Positions 29,230 to 38,307 are shown, counted from the first letter of the stretch. The stretch: DNA of 42,760 nt from Marine Group II euryarchaeote MED-G33 (GCA_002457195.1 NTJU01000002.1:1-42760), one strand, 5' to 3'. Program-made: numbers and translations. The notes: a model not told the origin generated them from the sequence alone.

Positions 29230-30038
29230 TCTTCTTCACCACCGCTTGGTTTTATGGAAATTGGGAGCTCAGCATTTCGACGAAGCACGGTGGATTTCCC
29301 ACCAGATTCGACATCTTTTGCCGCTGTGAGTAATTTATCAAAACCGTCTTTGCTTGTATTTTCCCAGAAGGAGATCGCGGACCCTGATTGCTTGATCAGT
29401 GCACGGGACCGCTCGAGTTGACGAATCGAGTTCCGTAGTTCGGCACGTTTCTCAATAAATTCAGCATGAATCGGCTCGTTTTTCTCGACATGTGTTAGCA
29501 TTTCCTGATGCAGTTTGTCGGCTTGAGTGAAGAGTTTCTGCATTTTTTTACTCGAATCAACGTATTCAGCCATCTCGGGGTTGCTCTTTTTCCTTTGATC
29601 TAACCACTCCTCATTCTTTTTCAGCAAGGCCTTCCTTTCTGAAATCAATCGACGTTCATCGGTTAGTGACAAGGCTTCCTTCTCAATTTTGTCTTCGATC
29701 GCTTGAAGGGATTCTTCGAGTTTGGCCTTCGCCCATTTCGGATCGAGATTTTTGAGTCCGCCGGACTCTTCCAATTTGGACCTGATTGTTCGTGTTTGCT
29801 TGAGTAATCCGCGTGCTTCCTTCTGTGCATCATTCCGCCGTTTTTTCAATTCAGCAATACGATTTGAGTGCATGTCTCTTGCCAATCGCAATTTTTCGAC
29901 TTCTGGAGACAGGGTATCAGCATCTTCAGACATTGCCTTCTCGATTCCAGGCAATGCTTCAGCCAGAAACTTTCGACGCTCCAGAATCTTAGAAGCGAGT
30001 TCCTCCGGTCCGAGGGCGAGAAGGTCTGAAACATTCAT
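29226..30038 (-). CDS. Coiled-coil protein B, COG1340-like
   Basis: 270 residues from the ATG at 30038. Almost all is predicted coiled coil: a first coil with LRLARDMHSNRIAELKKRRN and a second with KLFTQADKLHQEML and FIEKRAELRNSIRQL. The ADKLHQEM and E-K-R-A-E-L patterns match the second half of protein D (QADEIHTQV) and of COG1340 proteins. The end is loose and lacks the basic tail of C and D. First gene of the four-gene operon continuing with protein C. The frame is open 11 codons further upstream, with no supporting ribosome site. Confidence 0.78.
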   Translation of the reverse strand: MNVSDLLALGPEELASKILERRKFLAEALPGIEKAMSEDADTLSPEVEKLRLARDMHSNRIAELKKRRNDAQKEARGLLKQTRTIRSKLEESGGLKNLDPKWAKAKLEESLQAIEDKIEKEALSLTDERRLISERKALLKKNEEWLDQRKKSNPEMAEYVDSSKKMQKLFTQADKLHQEMLTHVEKNEPIHAEFIEKRAELRNSIRQLERSRALIKQSGSAISFWENTSKDGFDKLLTAAKDVESGGKSTVLRRNAELPISIKPSGGEEE

Positions 30039-30138
30039 GCAGAACGAGTTCCGGAACCACGGGTTCCGCATAAAGGTTCAGCGATTAGGGTGCCCAATTT
30101 AGGCAAGGGTCTTGAACTGTAACTGGCCGAGCACATAC

Positions 30139-32718
30139 ATGACCAAAGGTCATGGACGTGGAATTTGGGTGGTTACCCTCTTGCTCATGTGTTCCTCCAT
30201 GCCTCTCGCATCAGCATCAGGGGGGGGACTTTTGTTGTCAGGTGATAGTTTCAACATCATCGGTGATCAGGAAGTTGGATCGGGCGATGTCAATATTAGC
30301 ATCGATATCGTTGCCCATGGTGTGAATTCAGTTGGTTTTGTTGAGATGACCTTCACGGCAGAAGACAACACCCCGTTGGCTTTGGATAATCGCAGTATTT
30401 CTCTCTCAGCCGGGCAATCCTCTTCTGAGACATTTGACATATCGGATGTCCCCATCGGGACACACACATTGTCATTCCAATTGTGGGGGGATGTCGGAAC
30501 CAATTTCGAAAACAATGTTTCGCAATTCCAAGTGTTTGTACAGCGTTTGTCTCCAGGCAATGCATCCTTAGATACCCCGGGCGGTTGGTCAATCGTTTCA
30601 TTTGACCCGTCTCAAGGTGAGCCTAGTGGAAATGCCTCCCTACGCGATGGCGATCACGCTTGGGTAGTTGCAACAGTGAGTAACTCAGGAGATGTAGAAT
30701 GGCAAGGGAATGCCACAATATTTCTTGGAAATACTCTTTTTTCAACTCAGGTGGTTAATGTTGTAGGTTTGACAACCAGTTTTGTCAATTTCACGATTGG
30801 GCCTTTGTTTGAAGGAACAAGTCAGATTTCAATCGAATTGTCCTATAACCAATCAGTTGTAGACGTTGAAACAATGGGTGTCGATATCGGTCCACCTCCA
30901 TTGGCCCGTCCGATTCTATCGATGACCCCAGAAACATATACACCAGACCTTTCAGAGACAATTAACTGGACCATATCGGTGGAAAATCTAGGTGAATCTA
31001 ATTTCTCAGGGTCGATTTCTTGTGATTACCCAATTGGAGTTCAAATCTACTCCTCAAACCTCTTGATTCCCACAAATGGCAATCTGACATGGAATGTTAG
31101 CATCGATGTTCGGCCGGGAGTCATTGAGTGTCAAATCGCAAATTCCACAAGAATTCATTTCGATTCCTTGATCACCTCGGCCCATGTTTACGATATGCCG
31201 GCCGGCCATCTAATGAGGGCAGGAGGTGATGGCCTTACAGTAACAGGTGGCCCATTCCATGTCGGGGACGCTGCGCCACTTGCAATTCTAATTCACAACG
31301 GTGGTGATTTCTCTGGAACGGGGTCCCTCGAGGTCAGAGAGGGATCATCAGATGGAAATGACATGGGTGATTGGTCCTTACTTGAATCTCGAGTACTTGA
31401 GGTTGGAAGTAGCCTTGAGCTGGGCTCACAATACATCACCAGTGTTTCTGGAGAGAGAATGATTGAATGGCGGGTCGTGAGCCAAGACAGTTTGGTTGCA
31501 AACGATTTGTCGGGTTCATTGATCCTCACCATCCAGCCCTCACAATCTCTTGATTCCAGCATATCCTCGTATGGGTGGACTTTGCAAGATGGTCTTTCAA
31601 TCGAAGTGACGACACAACTGTCAGCAGGTGAAGGTCGTCTTGTGTTATTTGAACTAGGTACAACGACCACATCTGGAGATGCGACTCAAATTTCAACAGA
31701 GATTTTCCTATCCCCTGGTCAACGGACTTTGAACTATAATTTGGGCCATCCAACTTCTTCGTCTGATGTGTGGGTCGAGTTGACACCCATTTCTTGGGTC
31801 TCTTCCACGGTTGCACAAGATCAAATCACTTTGGTATACCCAAATCCTGTTGTATCGGTCATCATCGATTCAATATCTCCTGAATCCCCAGCTCCTGGTG
31901 ATGATGTGACCATATCCTACTCATTGTTGAATGAAGGGAATGCGGATACTTTGGCGGGCACGATCATGCTCATTGACATGAAGAGAGATGGCGAGGTCTT
32001 GTGGCCCGTGCCCGGTTCCTCATCTGATATCGACCCTGTTGAATCCGGTGAGACTGTAAGCGGTGAAATTGAAATCAGATGGCCCAAGGGTTCTGTAGTC
32101 GATTTTAGTTTGATTTGGCAAACACCACATACGGATGTAACCGGTTCGGCTTCATTCCTTTCTCAGGTGGATGATACAGTAGAGACCGATGCAACCATTG
32201 ATTGGATGTCAATTGTGTATGGCTCTCTCGCAGGTTTGTTCATTGGACTTGTTACGCGAACGGTCATGCGTGCGCGTGCGGGTGAACCATTACTCTCCCG
32301 TCGAGAGCGTGGTGAACGGAAGGAAAAGCCGAAGAAATCTCCAGAAAAAGTAGTTGCCGAAAAGGTCGAGGTTGCCTGTCCAGCTTGTGATCAAAGGCTC
32401 CGGGTGCCGGCGACATACAGTGGTTCTGCACGTTGTCCTGCCTGTGCACAAACGTTCCCAGTGGTAGCCACGCATGAACCCCCCTCTGACCCTTCAGACG
32501 CTGAAGAAACTGAGTCTGAAGAGGAGTATGAATCCGATGATGAGGTTGTTGAAGTGATGTCTGACCCCGAACCTGAAGAAGAAAAGTCGTCTTCTTCATC
32601 GGATGATGTCATCAAATGTCCAGATTGCGAACAGAAACTCAAAGTCCCATATGACCGCCGTCCGGTTAGAGCCCGATGTCCAGCATGCAAATGTGAGTTC
32701 CGAGCATTAAAGAGGTGA
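30139..32718 (+). CDS. Secreted multi-domain surface protein with one membrane helix and two cytoplasmic zinc ribbons
   Basis: 859 residues from the ATG at 30139, which starts a clear signal peptide (MTKGHGRGIWVVTLLLMCSS, cleavage likely after ASA). Residues about 27-690 are beta-rich, Ser/Thr/Asn-rich and contain several CARDB/DUF11-like repeats (for example NWTISVENLGESNFSGSI, VTISYSLLNEGNADTLAG). A membrane helix lies near 32210-32265 (SIVYGSLAGLFIGLV). After it come a basic linker, zinc ribbon 1 (CPACDQRL ... CPACAQTF), an acidic Glu/Ser stretch and zinc ribbon 2 (CPDCEQKL ... CPACKCEF). The topology is surface domain outside, ribbons inside. The stop lies six bases before the chosen start of the DtxR-family gene. 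Confidence 0.82.
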   Translation: MTKGHGRGIWVVTLLLMCSSMPLASASGGGLLLSGDSFNIIGDQEVGSGDVNISIDIVAHGVNSVGFVEMTFTAEDNTPLALDNRSISLSAGQSSSETFDISDVPIGTHTLSFQLWGDVGTNFENNVSQFQVFVQRLSPGNASLDTPGGWSIVSFDPSQGEPSGNASLRDGDHAWVVATVSNSGDVEWQGNATIFLGNTLFSTQVVNVVGLTTSFVNFTIGPLFEGTSQISIELSYNQSVVDVETMGVDIGPPPLARPILSMTPETYTPDLSETINWTISVENLGESNFSGSISCDYPIGVQIYSSNLLIPTNGNLTWNVSIDVRPGVIECQIANSTRIHFDSLITSAHVYDMPAGHLMRAGGDGLTVTGGPFHVGDAAPLAILIHNGGDFSGTGSLEVREGSSDGNDMGDWSLLESRVLEVGSSLELGSQYITSVSGERMIEWRVVSQDSLVANDLSGSLILTIQPSQSLDSSISSYGWTLQDGLSIEVTTQLSAGEGRLVLFELGTTTTSGDATQISTEIFLSPGQRTLNYNLGHPTSSSDVWVELTPISWVSSTVAQDQITLVYPNPVVSVIIDSISPESPAPGDDVTISYSLLNEGNADTLAGTIMLIDMKRDGEVLWPVPGSSSDIDPVESGETVSGEIEIRWPKGSVVDFSLIWQTPHTDVTGSASFLSQVDDTVETDATIDWMSIVYGSLAGLFIGLVTRTVMRARAGEPLLSRRERGERKEKPKKSPEKVVAEKVEVACPACDQRLRVPATYSGSARCPACAQTFPVVATHEPPSDPSDAEETESEEEYESDDEVVEVMSDPEPEEEKSSSSSDDVIKCPDCEQKLKVPYDRRPVRARCPACKCEFRALKR

Positions 32719-32723
32719 GCTGT

Positions 32724-33374
32724 GTGGATGACCCGATCAAGGAATTTGAGGAAATGTATCTCAAAAAATTGTATGAGTTTTACGCAGAGAACCCAGCGCA
32801 ACCGATTCGCAATAGTAGAATCGCCAAGGAAATGGGTGTTAGTCAAGCATCCAGTAGTGAAATGATTCAAAGATTAGCGGGTAAAGGAATTTTGTACCAC
32901 ATCCCATATCGGGGGTCGACTCTAACCGAAGATGGTCTTGCAGCCGCAGCCAGAATCAAGCGCAGAGAGGGTTTGATGGAAGTTTTCCTGGTTCGTATGA
33001 TTGATTACAAAGGTGATGTCAAAGCTGCGGCTTGTCGTCTTGAACACGCATTAACCGATGATTTAGAGGCCGCAATCGATCGGTTGTTGGGCTATCCTGA
33101 AACAACACCTAGTGGGGAATCTATACCCGGCGTATCTAGGCAAATCGAGCCAGTTGGTAAGTCGATGCTCCTCCCATTACACGCCCTACCAGTGGGACAT
33201 TCAGGAACCGTCGAGTTGTTGGTTTTGGAGGGTTCTGATGCGAAGACAATCTCTGGATTTGGGATTGTCCTTGGTTCTCAAATTGAATCAGTGGATGGGG
33301 GATTTTCATTCAACGATAAATCGTTGATGATTACACCCGAACTTTCCAGCCAAATATTGATTCGAACATTGTGA
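32724..33374 (+). CDS. DtxR/MntR-family metal-dependent transcription regulator
   Basis: About 216 residues. A winged helix is at the N-terminus (IRNSRIAKEMGVSQASSSEM then a wing with YRGSTLTEDG). The dimerisation and metal domain contains ACRLEHALTDDLEAAIDRLL, keeping the Cys, Glu and His of the DtxR primary metal site. The ancillary site differs: the His before CRLEH is Lys, and the first ancillary His seems to be Glu. The conserved Pro-rich IPG is followed by a FeoA/SH3-like C-terminal domain. GTG at 32724 with GAGGTGA five bases upstream is preferred to GTG 32715. Probably represses by iron or manganese; target unknown. Confidence 0.88.
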   Translation: MDDPIKEFEEMYLKKLYEFYAENPAQPIRNSRIAKEMGVSQASSSEMIQRLAGKGILYHIPYRGSTLTEDGLAAAARIKRREGLMEVFLVRMIDYKGDVKAAACRLEHALTDDLEAAIDRLLGYPETTPSGESIPGVSRQIEPVGKSMLLPLHALPVGHSGTVELLVLEGSDAKTISGFGIVLGSQIESVDGGFSFNDKSLMITPELSSQILIRTL

Positions 33375-35044
33375 TGTATTTTTGGCGCAATGGCCTTATG
33401 CGCGCATGGATACGCGGCATCATGGGAGCCGAGAAAATCTCGACAGAGGATGCTCTGGATTTGCTCGCTCCCTCCGATGATGCCATCTCCACAGAAGAAG
33501 CAATTTCAGCAACACAGAAACCTTCTGATGGACGCCCCACTCTTTCAGATATTGACGCCGTTGAAAACCGGATGGAGAAGCTTCGAGGTCGTGAGCGTCA
33601 CCTACTCCGGTTGGACCGATTGTTTTTGTCTAGAGGCATCCATCTTTCACTCACCTTACCCATTTTTGCACTCGCTTTACAGTTGGTCGGACGTCGCTAT
33701 GCTGAAGGTTCCCCTGACTGGTGGATTTCCAGTGTTGAATCAGGTTTCCCTGAAGCCACTCTCAGCATCGTATCTGGTCTTTTAGCGACTATTATTCTCC
33801 TGGCATGGATGGTGTCTCTTTCAGTCGTACGTTCTTTACACAATACGTCGCGCAAGGTCTTCCTCGCGGAAGGGGAATCTTTCATGCTCCGTGGCCGCCC
33901 CTTTGAGAGCCTACACGGATACGAGGCGATTAATGACGTAACTCGAATGGCCATCACACGTGTCTCAGGAGTACTAACGATTGTCACTTTCTCTGCGATT
34001 GCTCAATTGGCTGCCACATTAGAGGGTGGTCTCAGTGATGCAGGCGGGGTGCTTGTTGGATTCGCAATCGGTGGCACTTTCGCAGCGATTGGCCTAGACT
34101 TACTTCGAGGAGGTACCCACCACAACACCGTCGAAAGATGGGGTTTGTTGGAAGCATACGAACCACCCCTGCACCCTTCGTGTCCCGACCGTGTATTCAC
34201 AGAAATCCTCACCACTTGGATGGACCCTGTTCTCCGTGCAAGATTCGATGCTCACATCCAATCTCTTCGTGATGGCCTTCAACCTGGAAAAGACATCCAC
34301 TCTGCAATAGAACACCTCTTGCACATGCGGTATTTGGAAGCCAAGGGTGAACTGACCAATCGTCAGGTTCGCCAATCGATGGAACATTATTTCCGATTAG
34401 ATCGGTTGCCAGAATTGTTTGAAAATGACTGGTTTGATGAAGAAACGTGGACCAATCTGTTCTTACATGTAAAAGGAAAATGTTCGCCCTTTTTCCGTCT
34501 TCTTTCACGACTTCAGCATGATTTGTCCGACGACCTAGAATCATTGCGTGCAGATACACTACATTTTGATGTCGACATGCAAAATGTAGTCAGTGGTTCT
34601 GGGCATCTCTTTGCATATTTACACAATAGTGGCGAAGATAGTCGAAAGATTGTGATTAAAGTTCAGACTCCAGATTTCCAGCCCCATGAAAGTTCTTTCA
34701 CACTCACTCTAGAATCGAGTACAGCTCTCGAAGGATTAGATGCCCACCTCCCCACAAGATCCAGTACGACAGATGACGTTCACGATGTACTTGCGAGAAT
34801 GATGGGCCATGGTGAAATCATTTGGCAAACTTTACTGCCTCAGCATGACGGTGAATCGACAGTTACGGTCAGATTAGAGGATACTGAAGGGAATCTGCTC
34901 GGTGGCAAGGTTCTCGCAGTCCAGGTACGACCCAAATTGCAAGAACGTATCCGTCTCCGAGGCGGAATGGCTGCAGTCACGGCTGGAATTCTCGCCGTAC
35001 TTTACCGGGTTGTCCCATGGGTTGCATCATTGGCAGCGCTGTAA
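33374..35044 (+). CDS. Polytopic membrane protein, unknown family
   Basis: About 556 residues. The first 90 are soluble and charged; four membrane helices follow (about residues 92-110, 125-150, 195-220 and 225-245), then a soluble domain of about 270 residues with a helical part (VFTEILTTWMDPVLRARFDA) and a beta-rich end, and a last helix at the C-terminus (GGMAAVTAGILAVLYRVVPW). No family recognised. The ATG at 33374 overlaps the DtxR-family stop (TGATG), so it is translated with the regulator and may be part of the same metal- or envelope-related unit. Confidence 0.72.
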   Translation: MYFWRNGLMRAWIRGIMGAEKISTEDALDLLAPSDDAISTEEAISATQKPSDGRPTLSDIDAVENRMEKLRGRERHLLRLDRLFLSRGIHLSLTLPIFALALQLVGRRYAEGSPDWWISSVESGFPEATLSIVSGLLATIILLAWMVSLSVVRSLHNTSRKVFLAEGESFMLRGRPFESLHGYEAINDVTRMAITRVSGVLTIVTFSAIAQLAATLEGGLSDAGGVLVGFAIGGTFAAIGLDLLRGGTHHNTVERWGLLEAYEPPLHPSCPDRVFTEILTTWMDPVLRARFDAHIQSLRDGLQPGKDIHSAIEHLLHMRYLEAKGELTNRQVRQSMEHYFRLDRLPELFENDWFDEETWTNLFLHVKGKCSPFFRLLSRLQHDLSDDLESLRADTLHFDVDMQNVVSGSGHLFAYLHNSGEDSRKIVIKVQTPDFQPHESSFTLTLESSTALEGLDAHLPTRSSTTDDVHDVLARMMGHGEIIWQTLLPQHDGESTVTVRLEDTEGNLLGGKVLAVQVRPKLQERIRLRGGMAAVTAGILAVLYRVVPWVASLAAL

Positions 35045-35098
35045 TACGCTCACCTCCCTCATCGTTCTATTCAAATGGGGAAAGGGGGTCGGCAGTTC

Positions 35099-36118
35099 AT
35101 GACGGAATCCGAAGAGGTCGACAGCAGTGATGCTGACCTCCGTGATCAGTTGAAGTCGATGGAGGCCAAACTCCGCCGTCTTCGCGACATCCGACAGCAG
35201 CACAATGATGCTGGTAAAAGGAATGCAGACTCGCGCAATTCGATTCAAAAAGAGTACAAAAAACTCCGAGAAGAAATTGATTTGAAGTTGGCCGAAAATA
35301 AGGAAATTCGCAATAAGGCAAAGGCACATCAGGCGAGACGCGATGCAATTCAACAACAAATCCGCGAACTGATTGGTCAAGCAAAGAATTCTCGTGGAGA
35401 AAAAGGTAAGAAATCCCCCGTTCTTGAATTGAGTGAGATAAATTCTCAGATTGATAAACTTGAGAATATGCTTGAGACTGATGGTTCGATTAAACTCGAG
35501 AAGGAAAATAACATCCTTAAATTAATCAAAAAGCATTCAAATCGAAAGAAGGAATTGGAACCCTTGGTCGAAGAGGCCTTGCGCATCAAGATCGATCTAG
35601 ACAATATCGAAGGCAGTATACAAGAACTCAAGGTCGAGGCTGATTCAGAGCATGCGGCCATGGTTGGTTTCCATGAAGAAGCGGATAAGTTGTGGGTGAC
35701 AATCAAACCGCTCTTTGAAGAACGTGATTTCAAGAAAGCCGAAGGTGATCGGTTGCACGAAGCATTCCTTGAATGTCGTAAACAAGCCGACGAAATTCAC
35801 ACCCAAGTTGTCGCAATGCTCGATCAGGTAAATCAGATTCGTGACAAACTCAAGCAAGAACGCCTTGAGGCCCAGTCTTGGATTGATGACCACAACGAAT
35901 CAGTTCGAACGGCCTTGAAGACACCTGACCAGGACGAAAAATTGGCGGGTTCATTGACACAAGCCCTACTCGCAGGGGCTTCCATCAGTCTGGGTGGAAG
36001 TGAAACAGGTTCCAATGCAAATACCCGCTCCGACGGCCGTTCTTCTCGGAAAGCCAATATGCGCCGGAGTGGTGCTGCAAGAGGCAACAGGGGTCGTTCA
36101 AAACCCCGTGAGGACTAA
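35099..36118 (+). CDS. Coiled-coil protein D, COG1340-like with basic C-terminal tail
   Basis: 339 residues from the ATG at 35099 (GGGGG about ten bases upstream); ATG at 35075 is a weaker choice. Nearly continuous coiled coil: RDIRQQHNDAGKRNADSRNS and KEIRNKAKAHQARRDAIQQQ show the R..R(D/N).. spacing of COG1340; a second coil contains HEEADKLW and KQADEIHTQV. Near the end is TQALLAGASISLGG, comparable to the terminal helices of A and C, and then a basic tail with RRSGAARGNRGR that is shared with protein C. Directly downstream of the unknown membrane protein, same strand. Confidence 0.8.
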   Translation: MTESEEVDSSDADLRDQLKSMEAKLRRLRDIRQQHNDAGKRNADSRNSIQKEYKKLREEIDLKLAENKEIRNKAKAHQARRDAIQQQIRELIGQAKNSRGEKGKKSPVLELSEINSQIDKLENMLETDGSIKLEKENNILKLIKKHSNRKKELEPLVEEALRIKIDLDNIEGSIQELKVEADSEHAAMVGFHEEADKLWVTIKPLFEERDFKKAEGDRLHEAFLECRKQADEIHTQVVAMLDQVNQIRDKLKQERLEAQSWIDDHNESVRTALKTPDQDEKLAGSLTQALLAGASISLGGSETGSNANTRSDGRSSRKANMRRSGAARGNRGRSKPRED

Positions 36119-36175
36119 TTCCTCGCATCCGTGTCCGGGCGCATCCTCAAATAGGCCCAATTATCCGCCGGGGCT

Positions 36176-36412
36176 ATGGCACGTTCAGGCCCTTACAGGT
36201 CATATGACCGGTCTTGGGAAGAAATCGAGACCATGCTCGATATTGCCGAAGAACGTGTTCATGAATGGCAAGATTGGTTTGAAACATGCCAGGATGAAGG
36301 CGACCGTGAAGGAATGAAAGAAGCCGCCAGGAATTACAAGGCATTGCAAGGCGTCGTCAAATGCCTAAAATGGGTCCTCGGAGAAGAGGGGATCCCCAAC
36401 CCACTCGAATGA
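36176..36412 (+). CDS. Small helical protein, unknown
   Basis: 78 residues, predicted all-helical with many Glu and Trp (SWEEIETMLDIAEERVHEW is an amphipathic helix), two Cys and no membrane segment. No family recognised. It stands 57 bases after coiled-coil gene D, and its stop abuts the convergent pdxS stop without a gap. The clear helical amphipathicity and tight packing between genes argue for a real gene. Confidence 0.55.
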   Translation: MARSGPYRSYDRSWEEIETMLDIAEERVHEWQDWFETCQDEGDREGMKEAARNYKALQGVVKCLKWVLGEEGIPNPLE

Positions 36413-37399
36413 TCAGTGTCCACGTTGGTCCATTCGCACATCGAGTTTTTCGATTTCCAAACCATCCATCGGCCTGCCTGCCATCATCGTACTGGCTTCT
36501 GCCACTTTCTCTGCATCATCAAAGTGGTGTGTTGCCATGACGATTGCTTCTGCGGTAGTAATCGGATTTTCAGATTTGAAAATTCCCGAACCAACGAAAA
36601 CACCATCCATACCATGTCGCATTAGCAGAGCTGCATCTGCCGGGGTTGCAATACCACCTGCAGAGAATGTCACAACAGGCAAGCGGCCCATTTCACGGAC
36701 CTCACCAAGAACTTCCAGCACATCAACATGCAAATCATTCAGGGTTCCAAATGGAGTGTCAACAACATCGAGCATGTGCTCGGAAGCAACTTCAAGTCGA
36801 CGGAAACCACTGCTAATGGTCGAAGCGATGGTTTCCAATTCCTGTGAATTTGAACGCTGAATCAAATCGATTTCAGCGGCGACGATCCGGGCGTGTTGAA
36901 CTGCTGCGACAACATTTCCTGTACCGGCTTCACCTTTGGTTCGAATCATTGCTGCACCTTCGACAACACGACGTACTGCTTCTCCAAGGTTGGTACAACC
37001 GCAAACAAACGGGATGGTAAAATCATTCTTTGGGATGTGATAAAACGGGTCTGCGGGGGTCAAAACTTCAGATTCATCAATCATGTCTACGCCCAAGGCT
37101 TCGAGAACACGCGCTTCAGCGTCATGCCCAATACGTGCTTTTGCCATCACTGGGATGCTCGTCGTTTCGATAATCCCATTGATCAAGTCAGGGTGACTCA
37201 TTCTGGCCACACCTCCATCAGCACGGATATCGGCAGGAACACGCTCCAATGCCATGACGCTACTGGCACCAGCATCTTCTGCAATGTGTGCCTGCTCAGG
37301 TGTGACGACATCCATGATGACGCCCCCTTCCTGCATTTTAGCGAAGCCTCGCTTGAGCAATTCGGTGCCCTTGCGCATGTGAGTTAGGTCAATCGACAT
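36413..37399 (-). CDS. pdxS: Pyridoxal 5'-phosphate synthase subunit PdxS
   Basis: 328 residues. PdxS builds PLP from ribose 5-phosphate, glyceraldehyde 3-phosphate and ammonia supplied by PdxT. Landmarks: [30 protein letters not shown] (first catalytic Lys), [38 protein letters not shown] (second Lys) and [16 protein letters not shown]. Compared with bacterial PdxS (about 294) it has an insert of about 30 residues after QHARIV, as I recall for some archaeal PdxS. No pdxT is in the window. ATG at 37399 is chosen; 37429 is unlikely because the upstream part does not resemble PdxS. Confidence 0.97.
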   Translation of the reverse strand: MSIDLTHMRKGTELLKRGFAKMQEGGVIMDVVTPEQAHIAEDAGASSVMALERVPADIRADGGVARMSHPDLINGIIETTSIPVMAKARIGHDAEARVLEALGVDMIDESEVLTPADPFYHIPKNDFTIPFVCGCTNLGEAVRRVVEGAAMIRTKGEAGTGNVVAAVQHARIVAAEIDLIQRSNSQELETIASTISSGFRRLEVASEHMLDVVDTPFGTLNDLHVDVLEVLGEVREMGRLPVVTFSAGGIATPADAALLMRHGMDGVFVGSGIFKSENPITTAEAIVMATHHFDDAEKVAEASTMMAGRPMDGLEIEKLDVRMDQRGH

Positions 37400-37405
37400 T
37401 CCAAT

Positions 37406-37420
37406 CGGTCTAATCGACCG
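37406..37420. promoter_or_regulatory. Inverted repeat just upstream of pdxS
   Basis: CGGTC-TAATC-GACCG lies seven bases upstream of the pdxS ATG. It could be a hairpin near the start codon or a regulator site; MocR/PdxR-type control of PLP synthesis is known in bacteria, but nothing here identifies a regulator. Confidence 0.25.
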
Positions 37421-37450
37421 TTGCCGCACATTAGAACTTTCGTCAGAGCC

Positions 37451-37729
37451 CTAGTCGTCAGCGAGAATCGGGGAATCTCCCTCGGCAATCTCGGCATCGA
37501 CACATTCTGTTTCGTTCTTCTCGATCCACGCCTCTTCTTCATCGGGAACATCAGTGTCTGCGAAAATCGCTTCAACTGGACATTCCGCGATACATGCACC
37601 GCAATCAATGCACTCATCCGGGTCGATTACGAGGTATGTGGGGAGTTCACGAAAAGCCTCTACAGGGCAAACAGCAACACAATCTTGGTACTTGTGGTTT
37701 ACACAAGCTGAAGTCACAACGTGGGTCAT
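37451..37729 (-). CDS. fdxA: 7Fe-type ferredoxin ([3Fe-4S][4Fe-4S])
   Basis: 92 residues. The first cluster motif is Cx7Cx3CP ([15 protein letters not shown]), as in seven-iron ferredoxins; the second is [25 protein letters not shown] after it matches the DVPDxW region of FdxA. It is a soluble low-potential electron carrier. ATG at 37729 is chosen over the TTG one codon earlier. A TATA-like ATAATAT centred about 25 bases upstream (37751-37757) suggests a leaderless message. pdxS follows 51 bases downstream on the same strand. Confidence 0.93.
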   Translation of the reverse strand: MTHVVTSACVNHKYQDCVAVCPVEAFRELPTYLVIDPDECIDCGACIAECPVEAIFADTDVPDEEEAWIEKNETECVDAEIAEGDSPILADD

Positions 37730-37750
37730 CAATACTTAGGAACGGGCATC

Positions 37751-37757
37751 ATAATAT
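37751..37757 (-). promoter_or_regulatory. TATA-like element for the ferredoxin gene
   Basis: On the minus strand CATATTAT is centred about 25 bases before the ATG at 37729, the distance expected if transcription begins at the start codon. Confidence 0.4.
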
Positions 37758-37794
37758 GAATCCTTGTAATTAGGCTGGCCTAAAACTGGGTGTT

Positions 37795-38265
37795 TTACGA
37801 TTCAAATTCTTTGGGCAAATTCTCAGCATTTGCCTTCGCAGCGGCTGCAACCAACATATCCCTTGCATTCTGAACCGAATCTTGACCCGGATAAACTTCC
37901 AGTTTGATCCGACCTTTAATCTGCTCACCAAAACCATCTGATAATTCTATAGAGCCTGATACTAGAGATGAAATTCTCAGTCGGATATGCAAATTATTTT
38001 GTTCGTCGATTCGCTTATCGAGATCAGCGGATTGTGATAACCGTTCGAGCAATTCTGGACCCAAATGCGAGATGCTTTGTTTGGCGGCTTTCTTTTGCTT
38101 AATTCGGGCACATAACATCGTCATTCTCGCACCGTGATAGGATTTGACTTTCTCTTTAGAAATCTCAGCCAAGCCACCAGTTATCCAATTGATTGCGTCT
38201 TCAATCGCCTGGGTAGAACCAACCCCGCTAGAGGTTGCATTCCAAGTTACGTTGTGCACGGCCAC
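37795..38265 (-). CDS. RNA-binding protein resembling the predicted exosome subunit family (COG1325)
   Basis: 156 residues. Pattern: AVHNVTWNATSSGVGST, then KVKSYHGARMTMLCARIKQK and LHIRLRISSLVSGSIELSD followed by a final IKGRIKLEVYPGQD strand. SYHG and the alternating strands recall the archaeal exosome-associated RNA-binding family COG1325, but I cannot verify this. The start is a GTG at 38265; no ATG exists before residue 48. Divergent from the eS1 gene with about 120 bases between. Confidence 0.55.
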   Translation of the reverse strand: MAVHNVTWNATSSGVGSTQAIEDAINWITGGLAEISKEKVKSYHGARMTMLCARIKQKKAAKQSISHLGPELLERLSQSADLDKRIDEQNNLHIRLRISSLVSGSIELSDGFGEQIKGRIKLEVYPGQDSVQNARDMLVAAAAKANAENLPKEFES

Positions 38266-38292
38266 AATTGTTGCGTAAGGTGTGCAGCCTAT

Positions 38293-38307
38293 GACCCCTA
38301 CGGGGTC
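38293..38307 (+). promoter_or_regulatory. Perfect hairpin in the leader of the eS1 gene
   Basis: GACCCC-TAC-GGGGTC is a 6-base perfect stem with a 3-base loop. A second GC hairpin, GGGG-TAG-CCCC, lies around 38354-38364, just before the ribosome-binding site AGGAG (38375-38379). They may form a structured leader that controls ribosomal protein eS1 synthesis; this is inference. Confidence 0.3.
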
